Positions 52,773-62,032 of a stretch of 64,000 nt of DNA are shown here, one piece after another. Source of the stretch: Roseovarius sp. 217 (GTDB taxonomy: Bacteria; Pseudomonadota; Alphaproteobacteria; Rhodobacterales; Rhodobacteraceae); assembly GCF_000152845.1 (NCBI RefSeq), contig NZ_CH902586.1:126478-190477 (forward strand), read 5' to 3'. A model generated the notes under the pieces. That model was given only the letters and a program-made list of their open reading frames with translations. It was not told where the DNA came from and searched no databases. The number at the start of each line of letters is the position of its first letter. The stretch's first letter is position 1. A program made the translations under genes and the position numbers.

Positions 52773-53942
52773 TTGTCGAAGACTGTTATCGATGCACGGG
52801 TTTCCGGCCTGATCGGGCGCTTCTATGAGGCGATTGTGGATGATGTGCTTTGGACGGGGATCGCCGCCGATATTTCGGAGACGCTGAACTCCACGAGCGC
52901 CGTGCTGAAATGGCACGGGGCGGATGACGATATCCGGTTGCTTGAGCACACCGATAATTTGCGCATTGCCGATGATAAGCAATCCTGGGCAATGCACTGG
53001 CACCGGCAGGATTTGTGGGTGGAACGCTCGTCTCGTTTCGGCGTGTCGCGCATCGTCACCGACCATGATCTTGTGACGCCGGCGGAACAGCAACAAAGCG
53101 GCTTTTATCAAGAATGGCTGCGCGCCCTTGATATATTCCACATGGTCGGCGGGGTATTTCTCGGCGGCGACGGCGCACTTGGCGTGCTCGGCATTCACCG
53201 CCCGGAACGCGCGGGCGCGTATACCGATGCAGATCGGCACAAAGTGTCGATCTTATTGCCTCATCTGCAACGCGCCTTCTGGCTGGGCCGGCAATTCTCG
53301 AAGGCGGCGGCGCAAAGGGCGCTGGCCGATGAAGCCCTTTCGCGCATTGATGCGGCGGTCTTCGCCGTGGATGCGCGCTGCAACATCGTCACGGCGAATG
53401 CGCGCGCGGACGCGCTGCTGCATGCGGGAATCCATATTTCAGGCGGGCGCGGGCGATTGAGACTGGCAGATGCAGGGCTGGATCAGCGCATGGCACGGCA
53501 AGTGCGATCCTGTATCCGGACCGCGCTAGGTCGCGCGGCCCCTCTCGGGGCGGCTTTGACGATCCCGCGCACGGAGCGTCTGCCGCTCACGATGATCATC
53601 GCACCCCTGCCACCGTCCGGTTTCTTTTTGTCCGGTAACGCAGCCGATGCCCGGCCTTTGGCGCTGGTCATTGTGCGCGATCCGGAAGCGCCCGTGCTTG
53701 CGATTTCCTGCTTGCGCGATCTCTTCGGATTCACCCGCATGGAAGCTGTGATAGCGGCCGATCTTGCAAGCGGTCTGTCGCTCGATGCCGTCGCCGAGCG
53801 GCGCGGAATCGGCGGCGCGACCGTGCGCTCCCACCTCAAACGCATTCTCGCCAAAACCGGCACGCACCGGCAGGGGCAAGCCGTGGCGCTAATCGCCCGC
53901 TGCGTAGCGGGGTTACAGACGGAACATGCATTTCTCCCCTGA
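52773..53942 (+). CDS. LuxR-family HTH regulator
   Basis: A 389-residue regulator whose frame is open from 52698. The TTG at 52773 with GGATGGA upstream is preferred because recognisable protein begins there (SGLIGRFYEAIVDD). A PAS-like sensor region occupies about 190-300 and a LuxR-type HTH the C-terminus (FGFTRMEAVIAADLASGLSLDAVAERRG, then TVRSHLKRILAKTG). The ligand is unknown. It is followed by an unexplained membrane protein and lipoprotein. Confidence 0.8.
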   Translation: MSKTVIDARVSGLIGRFYEAIVDDVLWTGIAADISETLNSTSAVLKWHGADDDIRLLEHTDNLRIADDKQSWAMHWHRQDLWVERSSRFGVSRIVTDHDLVTPAEQQQSGFYQEWLRALDIFHMVGGVFLGGDGALGVLGIHRPERAGAYTDADRHKVSILLPHLQRAFWLGRQFSKAAAQRALADEALSRIDAAVFAVDARCNIVTANARADALLHAGIHISGGRGRLRLADAGLDQRMARQVRSCIRTALGRAAPLGAALTIPRTERLPLTMIIAPLPPSGFFLSGNAADARPLALVIVRDPEAPVLAISCLRDLFGFTRMEAVIAADLASGLSLDAVAERRGIGGATVRSHLKRILAKTGTHRQGQAVALIARCVAGLQTEHAFLP

Positions 53943-54067
53943 AAAGGGGACGAAACCCGCCACACACAAGCTTATCGTAGAGCGAGCGGGACCGCCTTGC
54001 GACAGTCGGAGCGCACGTCACAGCGCCCCCCGGTCAAGTTGTCTTGTATTTGTAAGCGGAGAGCGCC

Positions 54068-54919
54068 TTGGACTCGAACACCGCCGCGCGGCAGCACGCA
54101 AACCCTGCTCATCAGCGCCCCGCTTGGTTGCGCGTATTACTGTGGGTCGGTGTGGCCTTCATCTTGTTCAATACGCTGGGCGCGGCGCTGTTCTTTGTCT
54201 CGAGGCCAAGCATCAACATCGGTACACTGGTGCGGCTGGCGCTGGTTGGCGCGGTGGTGGCGCTGCCTTTGTGGAAGTGGCACGGCATGCAAGTGCTACG
54301 CACGTGGAACAATCCGAAGGTCGCCAGCTTCACGCGCCGCGACGATCCCGCAACAGGCGGCATTCTGTTCGACGTGGAACCCGCCCGCGCGGCGCGTGTG
54401 CCTGCGCTGCCGCTGTTCGCGTTCGCCGTGTTCCTCCTGCTGAATGCGTTGTTGGTGGGCACGCGCTCCACCGGAGCCTTCGTGGGTCTATATGTCGTAG
54501 CGCTCGTCTGCATCGGCGTTGGCTGCACCTTCGTGCTGCCCGGCGCGCGCGACCGCAAACCCGTCAAGGTCTCGGTCGCGCGGCACGGCTTGCAGAGCGG
54601 CGACATCGGCATGCCGCTCAACGTCGTCACCGATTTGCGCGTGACGCTCGGCGGACTGGTCGTTGACCGCGACTCGCTCATGCCGGGGCGTAACGGCGTT
54701 TCCACCGCTGCCATGGCCGGACGCCACATGGGGCGACGGCAAGCCGCGCGCGGCTATGCGGTCACAATCCGCGCCGATGGGGAAAGCCAATCCATCCTGC
54801 TTTCGGGCGGTCTCACGGAAGATTGCGCGCACGCCTTGACTGCCGATCTTGGCAAGGCGATTGAGATTGAGCGGGGGAAGCTGGCCGCCGTACCTGCGGC
54901 GGCCAGCGTTGCCAGATAG
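54068..54919 (+). CDS. unknown membrane protein
   Basis: A 283-residue protein with a TTG start 5 bp after GGAGA. Four hydrophobic segments are seen: WVGVAFILFNTLGAALFFV, LVRLALVGAVVALPLW, LPLFAFAVFLLLNALLVG and GLYVVALVCIGVGCTFVL. A soluble C-terminal half of about 120 residues follows. No family is recognised. It is 12 bp upstream of a lipoprotein gene and probably co-transcribed with it. Confidence 0.7.
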   Translation: MDSNTAARQHANPAHQRPAWLRVLLWVGVAFILFNTLGAALFFVSRPSINIGTLVRLALVGAVVALPLWKWHGMQVLRTWNNPKVASFTRRDDPATGGILFDVEPARAARVPALPLFAFAVFLLLNALLVGTRSTGAFVGLYVVALVCIGVGCTFVLPGARDRKPVKVSVARHGLQSGDIGMPLNVVTDLRVTLGGLVVDRDSLMPGRNGVSTAAMAGRHMGRRQAARGYAVTIRADGESQSILLSGGLTEDCAHALTADLGKAIEIERGKLAAVPAAASVAR

Positions 54920-54931
54920 ACGGGCAAACAT

Positions 54932-55612
54932 ATGATGAAGCAAAGCATGATCGTGGCCGCACTCGGCCTCTTGATCGCCGGGTGCAACGCAGCGGCGGCT
55001 GATCCCGCGCCCATCGAAGATGAAGCGGGTTTTCTTGCCCGCTGCAAGGCCGAAGGCGGCTATGACTGCGGCGTTAAATGGCGCTGGGCAGGCAATGCCG
55101 CGCAGATGGCCGACGCCCTGCTCGCGCTTGCGCCCGAGACGGACGGCGCGGCGGCGACCGATCTGCGCGCGGGTCTTTCTGCCGTGCAATGGTCATCCGC
55201 AACGGAAGGTATGCTGGGTGATCTGAACGTAACGCTGCCCGCCAACGGCAAGCTCGCGTTTCGCTGGATGAAGCAAGGCGCGGAAGGTCATTACGATCTG
55301 ATCGAGGCGCTGCGCATGCGTGGGGTTGCGTTCGACTCCCTCGGTTGCCCGCAATATCCGGGCGCGTCCATGGGGCAGGAAAAGGTGATGATCGCCCGCG
55401 CCGATGGGCGCGCACCTTTCGTATTGACGGTGTATCACCGCGCTGCGCCCTTGAGCATGGAATACGGCGTTTATGAGGTGGATGCGGATTTCAGCGGGAC
55501 GGTGCCGGATCGCGTAGCGCTCGTGGCGGGACGCTATCCCGGCGGCGGGGGCCGCGCCTTCACCGTCGATCCGACAGGATGGGCGCAGACCTGTCCCGAT
55601 CCGGGCCTGTAA
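54932..55612 (+). CDS. unknown predicted lipoprotein
   Basis: A 226-residue protein with a lipobox LIAGC (Cys18) after a short signal peptide. The mature part includes paired cysteines (ARCKAEGGYDCG) that could form a disulphide, plus CPQYPG and a final CPDPGL. No family is recognised. It is the second gene of the membrane-protein/lipoprotein pair; the next feature is an IS630 element on the other strand. Confidence 0.65.
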   Translation: MMKQSMIVAALGLLIAGCNAAAADPAPIEDEAGFLARCKAEGGYDCGVKWRWAGNAAQMADALLALAPETDGAAATDLRAGLSAVQWSSATEGMLGDLNVTLPANGKLAFRWMKQGAEGHYDLIEALRMRGVAFDSLGCPQYPGASMGQEKVMIARADGRAPFVLTVYHRAAPLSMEYGVYEVDADFSGTVPDRVALVAGRYPGGGGRAFTVDPTGWAQTCPDPGL

Positions 55613-55639
55613 CCAGACGCGCCCTAGAGCGTTTCAGGT

Positions 55640-56582
55640 TTAGACGGAAGCATAGCCTGCGTTCTTAAGGTAGTTGGCACACTCGTCGGGGGTGAAGCGG
55701 TTGAGGATCGTTCCGACGGAGCGCCAGAGCGTGTCCCGCGATCGGGGTGCTGCGGTGCGCATCCAGTGTTTGAGCTTTGCGAACGCCTGTTCGATCGGAT
55801 TCAGATCCGGGCTGTAGGGCGGCAAGAACAGAAGGTGGGCACCGGCCGAGCGGATTGCCTGCCGCACCGCTTGGCTCTTGTGGCTGCCGAGGTTGCCCAT
55901 CACCATAACATCGCCGGGTCTGAGGGTGGGACCAGAACCCGTTCGACATAGGTTCGGAAGATGTTGCCATTCACGGGACCGTCGAACACCCAGGGCGCAT
56001 CGATGCGGTCATGGCGCAGGGCGGCGATGAAGGTAGAGGTCTTCCAATGCCCGAAGGGCGCCGCGCCGGGCAAGCGTTCGCCTTTGGGTGCCCAGCCCCG
56101 CAGCGGGGCCATGTTCGTCTTCACCCAGGTTTCATCAATGAAGACCAGCCGCGTCGGATCAATGCGCCCCTGATGGCGCTGCCACCTGTCGCGACGACGC
56201 TTCACATCGGGGCGCTCACGCTCATCGGCGACCATTGTCTTTTTTTGAAACTGAACCCACAGCCGCGCAGAAACCGCCAGACGGTGTCGTGGCTCACCGC
56301 GATCCCGCGCCCGGCCAACATCTCTTGCAGCATCCCCAGCGTGATGTGCGGACGGGACTGCACCTGATCCAGAAGCCAATCCCGGTGCGGTTCAAGAATG
56401 GGGCGGCGATAGTCGCCCATCCGCGCGGGGCTCACCGACCCGGTCTGCGCCGCGCGTTGCATCCATTTCACCACGCTCGACGGCGCGACCCCGAACCGCG
56501 CGGCAACGCAACGGCAGCTCGCCCCAGACTGCATCGCTGCGACAACACGCTCCCGAAGGTCGTCTGAATACGGTTTCGTCAT
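55640..56582 (-). pseudogene. IS630-family transposase, frameshifted
   Basis: Three overlapping minus-strand frames make one IS630 transposase. The first (56582-56202) holds the HTH (YSDDLRERVVAAMQSG, ARFGVAPSSVVKW). A run of seven A near 56232-56238 leads into the second frame, with FIDETWVKTNM (first catalytic Asp) and WVFDGPVNGNIF. The third, from about 55906, has GNLGSHKS and PPYSPDLNPIEQAF. The A7 switch may be programmed, but the second shift (a missing C near 55917 after GTCCC) is probably a disabling mutation. Confidence 0.8.
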
Positions 56583-56998
56583 CCATGCTGTCCTCCTTCA
56601 CCAGTATGGAGTCTGAATCACAAATCAGCCATCAAGGGAATCTGGAGGGTTCTGTGAGGTCGCGGGAGACAACGGTGGGATCACACATGCACTGTCCGCG
56701 ACCTCATTGAAGCCGGATTGAACGAACCCGCGGGTTGGTTTTGCGCTATGGGGATTGTGGTTCTGGCGCGGGCCCGGGGTGGAGGGCGCGAGGGCGGATA
56801 TGCAGTTCGATGGGGCCGGCTGGGCGGCCGCCGGGGTCGGTCTCAGCCTCTGGGGATCGGTGTAGCGATCCGGTTGGTGTTTTATTGCCTCGTGGAACGG
56901 TCGGAGCCACCATGATCGCGGTGCCAGCCTGCAAAGCACATAGCCGGTCCTCGGGGGAGCCGGTTTGCGATCATGTACCAGTAATCTGCCGTAGACGT
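56583..56998. other. gene-free 3' tail of the IS91 element
   Basis: These 416 bp lie beyond the IS91 transposase stop and before the IS630 relic. Minus-strand frames show the proline-rich, non-conserved tail commonly seen after IS91 transposases, and the origin end of the element should be here. No gene is supported. Confidence 0.45.
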
Positions 56999-58180
56999 TC
57001 ATGTGCTGTCGTTCCAGAATGGCCCGCCGGGTGGCGCCTGGCCGTGATACCAGATGGCGATCGTGACCATCGGGCGACCGCAGCAGGGGCATGGACGCGG
57101 AGTGGGCGCGACCTTCGCCATGGGTTCGGCGCGTCCCTCTGCTTTCGGCACCTGAGCAGCCAGCATTACCCTGCAGGCCGCGAGACGGGCGGCGCGCTGG
57201 CCGTTGGCGAGGAAGCCGTAATGGCGGATGCGGTGAAAGCCATCCGGCACGGTATGAAGAAGAAAGCGTCGGATGAACTCTCCGACTTCGAGCGTCATCG
57301 CCCTGGGCCGGCGGCCATGGCGATAGTCGCGCCAGCGGAACGTCACCTTGCCATCTGCAATGCTGACCAGACGTGAATTGGCGATGGCGACCCGATGGGT
57401 ATACCGGCTCAGATAGGCCAGCACCTGTTCCGGCCCGCCAAAGGGTGGTTTGGCATAGACCACCCAGTCTTGACGACCGGCTGACGTCAGAAGCCGGGCG
57501 AAGGCCTGCGGGTCGGCGCGTTCAGCAATATCACCGAAGAACTGCAGCTGTCCGGCCTCGAAGGCAGTGCGCAGCGCCTGCAGAAACAGCCGACGAAACA
57601 GGCGCGACAGCACCCGGAACGGGAGAAAGAAGTTGGGACGGCAGGCGATCCAGCGCGTGCCATCGGATGACGGGCCGCCGCCCGGAACGATGCAATGGAG
57701 ATGGGGATGATAACTCAGGGTCTGACCCCAGCTGTGCAGCACCGCGATGAGACCGATCCCGGCACCGAGATGTTTGGGGTCGGCGGCAACGAGGCGCAGC
57801 GTCTCGGCGGCTGTCCTAAACAGGATGGCGTAGACGATCGTCTTGTTCTGGAAAGCTATGGATGCAATCTCGGCGGGCAGCGTGAAGACCACGTGGAAAT
57901 AAGGCACCGGCAGAAGGTCGCCCGCCCGCGCTTCGAGCCAGTCGCGCGCGGCCGCACCCTGACACTTGGGGCAATGCCGGTTGCGGCAGGAATTATAGGC
58001 GACACGGACTGTGCCACAGGCCTGGCAGCCCTCGATATGGCCGCCAAGCGCGGCCGTCCGGCACAGTTCGATCGCCGACATGACGCGGCGCTCCACGCGT
58101 CCGAGGTGGCCGTCGTGAGCATGGACGTAGGCAGGGCCATGGCGGCGGAAAATATCCCCCACCTCCAAGGCGGATGACAT
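56999..58180 (-). CDS. IS91-family transposase
   Basis: A 393-residue rolling-circle transposase. MSSALEVGD at 58180 is the start (GAGGA upstream); the frame opens at 58213. An N-terminal zinc-finger region (CQACGTVRVAYNSCRNRHCPKCQ), the HUH-type motif HPHLHCIVPGGG and the catalytic tyrosine motif YLSRYTHRVAIAN are complete. A C-terminal CPCCGRPM knuckle follows. It could be active. A tyrosine recombinase fragment lies just upstream, the usual IS91-associated integrase. Confidence 0.92.
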   Translation of the reverse strand: MSSALEVGDIFRRHGPAYVHAHDGHLGRVERRVMSAIELCRTAALGGHIEGCQACGTVRVAYNSCRNRHCPKCQGAAARDWLEARAGDLLPVPYFHVVFTLPAEIASIAFQNKTIVYAILFRTAAETLRLVAADPKHLGAGIGLIAVLHSWGQTLSYHPHLHCIVPGGGPSSDGTRWIACRPNFFLPFRVLSRLFRRLFLQALRTAFEAGQLQFFGDIAERADPQAFARLLTSAGRQDWVVYAKPPFGGPEQVLAYLSRYTHRVAIANSRLVSIADGKVTFRWRDYRHGRRPRAMTLEVGEFIRRFLLHTVPDGFHRIRHYGFLANGQRAARLAACRVMLAAQVPKAEGRAEPMAKVAPTPRPCPCCGRPMVTIAIWYHGQAPPGGPFWNDST

Positions 58181-58190
58181 GGCGCGATCC

Positions 58191-58735
58191 TCAGCCGGGC
58201 GGCACCACCTCAAGGCTCAGGCGATCAAACGGACTCTGCGTCTTCGCGATCGTCGTCGTGGCAACTTGCGTGTAACGCGCAGTCGTCGACAGGTTGCTGT
58301 GCCCGAGCAGCACCTGGATAACGCGGATATCGACGCCGCTTTCAAGTAGATGCGTCGCAGAACTATGCCGCAAAGTGTGGACGCTGACCTTTTTGGTTAA
58401 TCCCGCCGCCTTGGTCGCGGACCGACAGGTGGAATGCAGCACCTGCACATCGATGGGCTTGTCGCCACGCCCGGGAAACAGCCAATCCTTTGGTCTTGCC
58501 AGGCGCCAGTAGGTTCGCAAGATGCCGAGAAGCTGTGGTGAAAGCATGACCGTGCGGTCCTTGGCGCCTTTGCCATGACGGACCTGCAGAACCATACGAT
58601 CACTGTCGATATCCGTGACCTTCAGACTGACCGCTTCCGAGGCGCGCAGCCCTGCGGCGTAGGCTGTCGTCAGGGCCGCGCGCGCCTTCAGCGACGGCAC
58701 TGCCTCAAGGAACCGCACGACTTCATCGGCACTTA
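58191..58735 (-). pseudogene. IS91-associated tyrosine recombinase, 5' truncated
   Basis: About 180 C-terminal codons of a XerC-like integrase remain, from CSLSADEVVRFL to the stop. The catalytic residues are present: GLRASEA (Arg), HTLRHSSATH (His-x-x-Arg), LGHSNLS and ARYTQV (Tyr). The N-terminal DNA-binding part is cut off where the IS5 element begins at 58736. The upstream in-frame codons to 58907 belong to IS5 DNA and are not part of this gene. Confidence 0.85.
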
Positions 58736-59695
58736 AGGAACATCTGAAAACCTCGTACTCTGAGCGGGTTGGGATAGGCTGGGCGGGACGAAGAAGGATG
58801 CCCCGTGATGCCCAAGCAGCCCGCCTTTCCCGGCCTCCGCCACGCGACGAAGACGAAGCAGACGCGGCGGGAGAAGTTCCTCGCCGAGATGGAGGTGGTG
58901 GTGCCATGGACCCGGCTGCTGGCGCTGATCGTGCCGCATTACCCGAGGGTGGGGCCGAAAGGCGGGCGCCCGCCGATGCCGCTGGAGACGATGCTTCGGG
59001 TGTATTTCCTCCAGCAATGGTATGCGCTCAAAGATCCCATGGCCGAGGAGATGCTGTACGACAGCGACGCCATGCGCCGGTTCGCGGGCATCAAACTGGG
59101 TGACGACCGGATCCCGGACGAGACCACGATCCTCAACTTCCGCCATCTGCTGGAGAAGCACCAGCTGACCGAGAAGCTGTTTTCCGAGGTGAATGGCCAT
59201 CTCGCCGACCAGGGCATCACGCTGTGCTCGGGCACGTTGGTGGACGCCACGATCATCGACGCGCCGTCTTCGACCAAGAACGAGGCGAAGGCGCGCGACC
59301 CCGAGATGTCGTCGACAAAGAAGGGCAACGACTGGTTCTTCGGCATGAAGGCGCATGTCGGCGTCGATGCTCAGAGCGGGATCGTGCATAGCCTGGACAC
59401 CACCACGGCCAAGACACACGACAGCCAGGTCTGGGACGAACTGCTGCACGGTGATGAAACGTCGATCTGGGAGGACAAGGGCTATGTCAGCGCCGCGCGC
59501 GAGGCCGCGTTCTCTGGCCCCGAAAAGTTCTGGGGCGTCATGCGCAAGGCGCCGAAAGGCGGCACGCTTCATCCCGTCGACGACGACATCAACCGGATCA
59601 TCGCCAAGGTGCGCGCACGGGTCGAGCATCCCTTCCGCGTGCTCAAGCGCCAGTTCGGCTACATCAAGACCCGTTATCGGGGGCTGCCCCAGCAG
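58736..59695 (+). mobile_element. truncated IS5-family element
   Basis: The left end begins GGAACATCTG at the integrase junction. The transposase starts MPKQPAF at 58808 and runs in frame with DDE motifs (TLVDATIIDAPSS, first Asp; VSAAREAAF region; HPFRVLKRQFGYIKTRYRGL near the C-terminus). Homology stops after RYRGLPQ at about 59693, so roughly the last 20 codons and the right end are lost. The frame then runs on to 60103 through antisense recombinase DNA, giving a chimeric open frame that is not a real protein. Confidence 0.8.
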
Positions 59696-60040
59696 AGCAG
59701 TCGTGCTCATCAACTGCGCGATCTCGTCGGCGGTCCAGATGTGCGGCAGGACGCGGGCGTGCCGATCCGTTCCGAATACATCGGTCGCCGGCAGCTCGTG
59801 CCGTGTGTCCTCGGCATGCATGGCGAGTGCGAAGCGGCGCACGGTCAGCAGGCGGTTGCGTCGTTGCGCCGGCGAGGGTGCCTCGCTGGCCCATGCGATC
59901 GTGCGGGCGGCCAATACGACACTGTCGCCATACGTCTCGGCAAATGCGACGAAGCCGCGCAAAAGTCCTGCCTGGACGCGGAACTTGAAGCCGAGAGCGC
60001 GATGGAGCGCAACATACCGTTTGAGATCATCAGCCAGCAT
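59696..60040 (-). pseudogene. second tyrosine recombinase of a RIT element, 3' truncated
   Basis: The N-terminal about 115 codons remain, starting MLADDLKRYVALHRALGFKFR. The ATG overlaps the stop of the upstream recombinase (TGATG), as in recombinase-in-trio elements. Conserved SPAQRRNRLLTVRRFALAM and LPHIWTADEI segments follow. The catalytic half is replaced by IS5 at about 59695. The third recombinase of the trio is absent. Confidence 0.75.
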
Positions 60041-61302
60041 CACGCGTCCCCCGGCCAGGGTTGCGCGATCAAGCACAGCGTCGCGAGATCGACCTTGGCA
60101 TAGTGGGCAGTGGTGTCAGGCGATTGGTGGCGCAATACCGCGCCGATTGCATCGAGCGTCGCGCCCGCCCGAAGCATGGCCGTCGCCGCCGAGTGACGCA
60201 GAAGGTGGGCTCCCTGCGATGGCGCGTCGCTGATCCCGGCTCGCCGGAGGGCGGAGCGGACGATGGTCGAGACCACGTTGGAGCTTGCGAAGGGGACATA
60301 CGGTGCCGCCGAGCGCAGAAAGATCCTCCGCTCATCCACCAGCGGGCGGGCATCCTCGAGGTAGGCGAGCAGCGCGTCGCCAGCTTCCTGAGGCAGAGGC
60401 AACCGCACCTCACGCCGCCGCTTGCCGCGAACGCGGACCGTGCCCGCTGCCCAATCGACATGGTTGATCTCCATCGCCCAGATATCGTGCGCGCGCAGAC
60501 CAAGCCGAGAGAGCAAAAGAAGGATCGCCCTGTCCCTGATCCCATGAGAAAGGGAGAGATCGCACCCCTCGATCAAGCGGGTGACATCCTCGGGCAACAG
60601 ATAACGCGGCAACGCCGACAACCTCCAGTCTGGCGTCGGCGGCACGGCATGATCGAGACCGGGGCGGCACTCGCCGCGCGTGGCCAGGAACCGAAGATAA
60701 CCACGCAGCGCCATCGCCATCGTCTTGACGTAGGCAGCGGAGCAGCGCGTCCCTTCATCGAGGATGACCGCGCGGACCCGCGACGCATCATATGCGTCGG
60801 GATCGACGCCCAAAGCCGGCAAAAGCCGAGAGACCATGCGGACATGCCGGGCAATGGTCCGCTCCGAGAGGCCACGATGGCGCCGCAGCCATTCACCGAA
60901 GCGTGCGACGGAAGGATCGACAACCAACGCTGCAGGCGCGACCTTCGGGATGATGCCGCAGTCGCCAAGGTAGTATGTGAATCGGTGAACTCGCCTCACA
61001 TACTTGGAAGAGAGCCGATCAGATGACCGATTGCCGCCGCACCGGCACTTATGCCGCGCGAAGCGTTCCAGCGCATGCTCGTCGAGCGCCGAGATGGTCA
61101 AGCCCGAGAGCGCGAGCCATGCCCCAAGATGACGGGCTGAGTCGGTATATCCCTTGATCGTCAGCGCGGTGTAGCCGAGGCCAGACAGGTGAGCCGCATA
61201 AGCGACAATCGGCTCGGCAAGCTCGCCTGCCTCCATATGCCCCGGCCGAACTGGCAGGCGTTCATCAATATTGGTCATTGGCATTCTCCTCATTGGGCGC
61301 AA
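60040..61302 (-). CDS. tyrosine recombinase, first of a RIT-type trio
   Basis: A 420-residue site-specific recombinase. Starts at 61302 or at MTNIDERLP (61278). An N-terminal SAM-like core-binding domain is followed by the catalytic domain with LGLRAHDIW (Arg), VRGKRRREVRLP (Lys), HLLRHSAAT (His-x-x-Arg) and TAHYAKVD (Tyr). The gene overlaps a second recombinase by 1 bp. Three coupled tyrosine recombinases define RIT elements; only the first is intact here. Confidence 0.88.
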   Translation of the reverse strand: MRPMRRMPMTNIDERLPVRPGHMEAGELAEPIVAYAAHLSGLGYTALTIKGYTDSARHLGAWLALSGLTISALDEHALERFARHKCRCGGNRSSDRLSSKYVRRVHRFTYYLGDCGIIPKVAPAALVVDPSVARFGEWLRRHRGLSERTIARHVRMVSRLLPALGVDPDAYDASRVRAVILDEGTRCSAAYVKTMAMALRGYLRFLATRGECRPGLDHAVPPTPDWRLSALPRYLLPEDVTRLIEGCDLSLSHGIRDRAILLLLSRLGLRAHDIWAMEINHVDWAAGTVRVRGKRRREVRLPLPQEAGDALLAYLEDARPLVDERRIFLRSAAPYVPFASSNVVSTIVRSALRRAGISDAPSQGAHLLRHSAATAMLRAGATLDAIGAVLRHQSPDTTAHYAKVDLATLCLIAQPWPGDA

Positions 61303-61325
61303 AGACGCGCCGGAGGAGTAAGCCT

Positions 61326-61434
61326 AATTATGCGGAGTCTTACGACATTGGCAGATATGCAGACCTGTTGAATGGGAGAAGAAAAATTAGCCTGCAGATC
61401 TGCAGCTTTGCATAATCATGGACTCGGCATAATT
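61326..61434. repeat. inverted-repeat end region of the RIT element
   Basis: Upstream of the first recombinase, AATTATGCGGAGTC (61326-61339) is mirrored by GACTCGGCATAATT (61421-61434) with one mismatch. Between them are a perfect 14-bp palindrome CTGCAGATCTGCAG (61392-61405) and a related GCAGATATGCAGAC (61351-61364). The outer repeat stands at the junction with IS66 tnpB. This looks like the element terminus with recombinase-binding sites. Confidence 0.6.
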
Positions 61435-61436
61435 CC

Positions 61437-61494
61437 TGAAGTCCACTGGCCGCGTCGAGACCAGAACCCGCACGCGGTTTGACGGGAACATCAT
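61437..61494 (-). pseudogene. IS66 tnpB start fragment
   Basis: About 19 codons of TnpB remain (MMFPSNRVRVLVSTRPVDFR), the start overlapping the tnpA stop as ATGA. Homology ends at the RIT inverted repeat, so the gene was cut by insertion of, or recombination with, that element. Confidence 0.65.
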
Positions 61495-61922
61495 GGCCGC
61501 GCCCCGATTGCCCGCACGATCTCGGCAATCCGGTCAGAACTGGTGGTGCCATCGACCCGGATTGTCACACGACCTATCGCAATCTCGATGGGTTTACAGG
61601 ACAACCCGTCAGGCTTTGTGGGCTGCCCGGCGACAGCCAGCACATCCGCACCGCCGCCACCATCCGACACGACGATCGGTGCAAAACAGAAGCTGTCATC
61701 TTCAACCGCAGGTAAAACCAACCGGCCATCACGTGCCCGACTACGCCATTCCGATAAATGGTTCGCCCGCAGCCCATACCGCGCCGCAACTGCATTCACG
61801 CTCACACCTGGCTGCAAGCTCTCAGCAACGATCCGCGCCTTTATCTCATCCGGCCAGCGTCGCTGTCCGTTGGTCCTTATGTCCACCCCGTAATCCCGGA
61901 GAAACTCCAACGTAGTCGCCAT
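61491..61922 (-). CDS. tnpA: IS66-family accessory protein TnpA
   Basis: A 143-residue IS66 OrfA protein starting MATTLEFLRDYG. The HTH is in WPDEIKARIVAESLQPGVSVNAVAARYGLRANHLSEWR (about 20-57) and the conserved tail IEIAIGRVTIRVDG follows. The IS66 left end, reading GTAAGCGGTCGC on the minus strand, is at 62007. TnpB and the DDE protein TnpC are missing, so the element is dead. Confidence 0.85.
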   Translation of the reverse strand: MATTLEFLRDYGVDIRTNGQRRWPDEIKARIVAESLQPGVSVNAVAARYGLRANHLSEWRSRARDGRLVLPAVEDDSFCFAPIVVSDGGGGADVLAVAGQPTKPDGLSCKPIEIAIGRVTIRVDGTTSSDRIAEIVRAIGARP

Positions 61923-62032
61923 CGCGAAACTCCTGCACCGATCTCCATCGGACATGGCATCGCAGGTCAGACTATCGGGCAAAAGGTGAGGGCCAGCGAC
62001 CGCTTACCTTGGGGCGGGAAGTGAGGCGCGGC

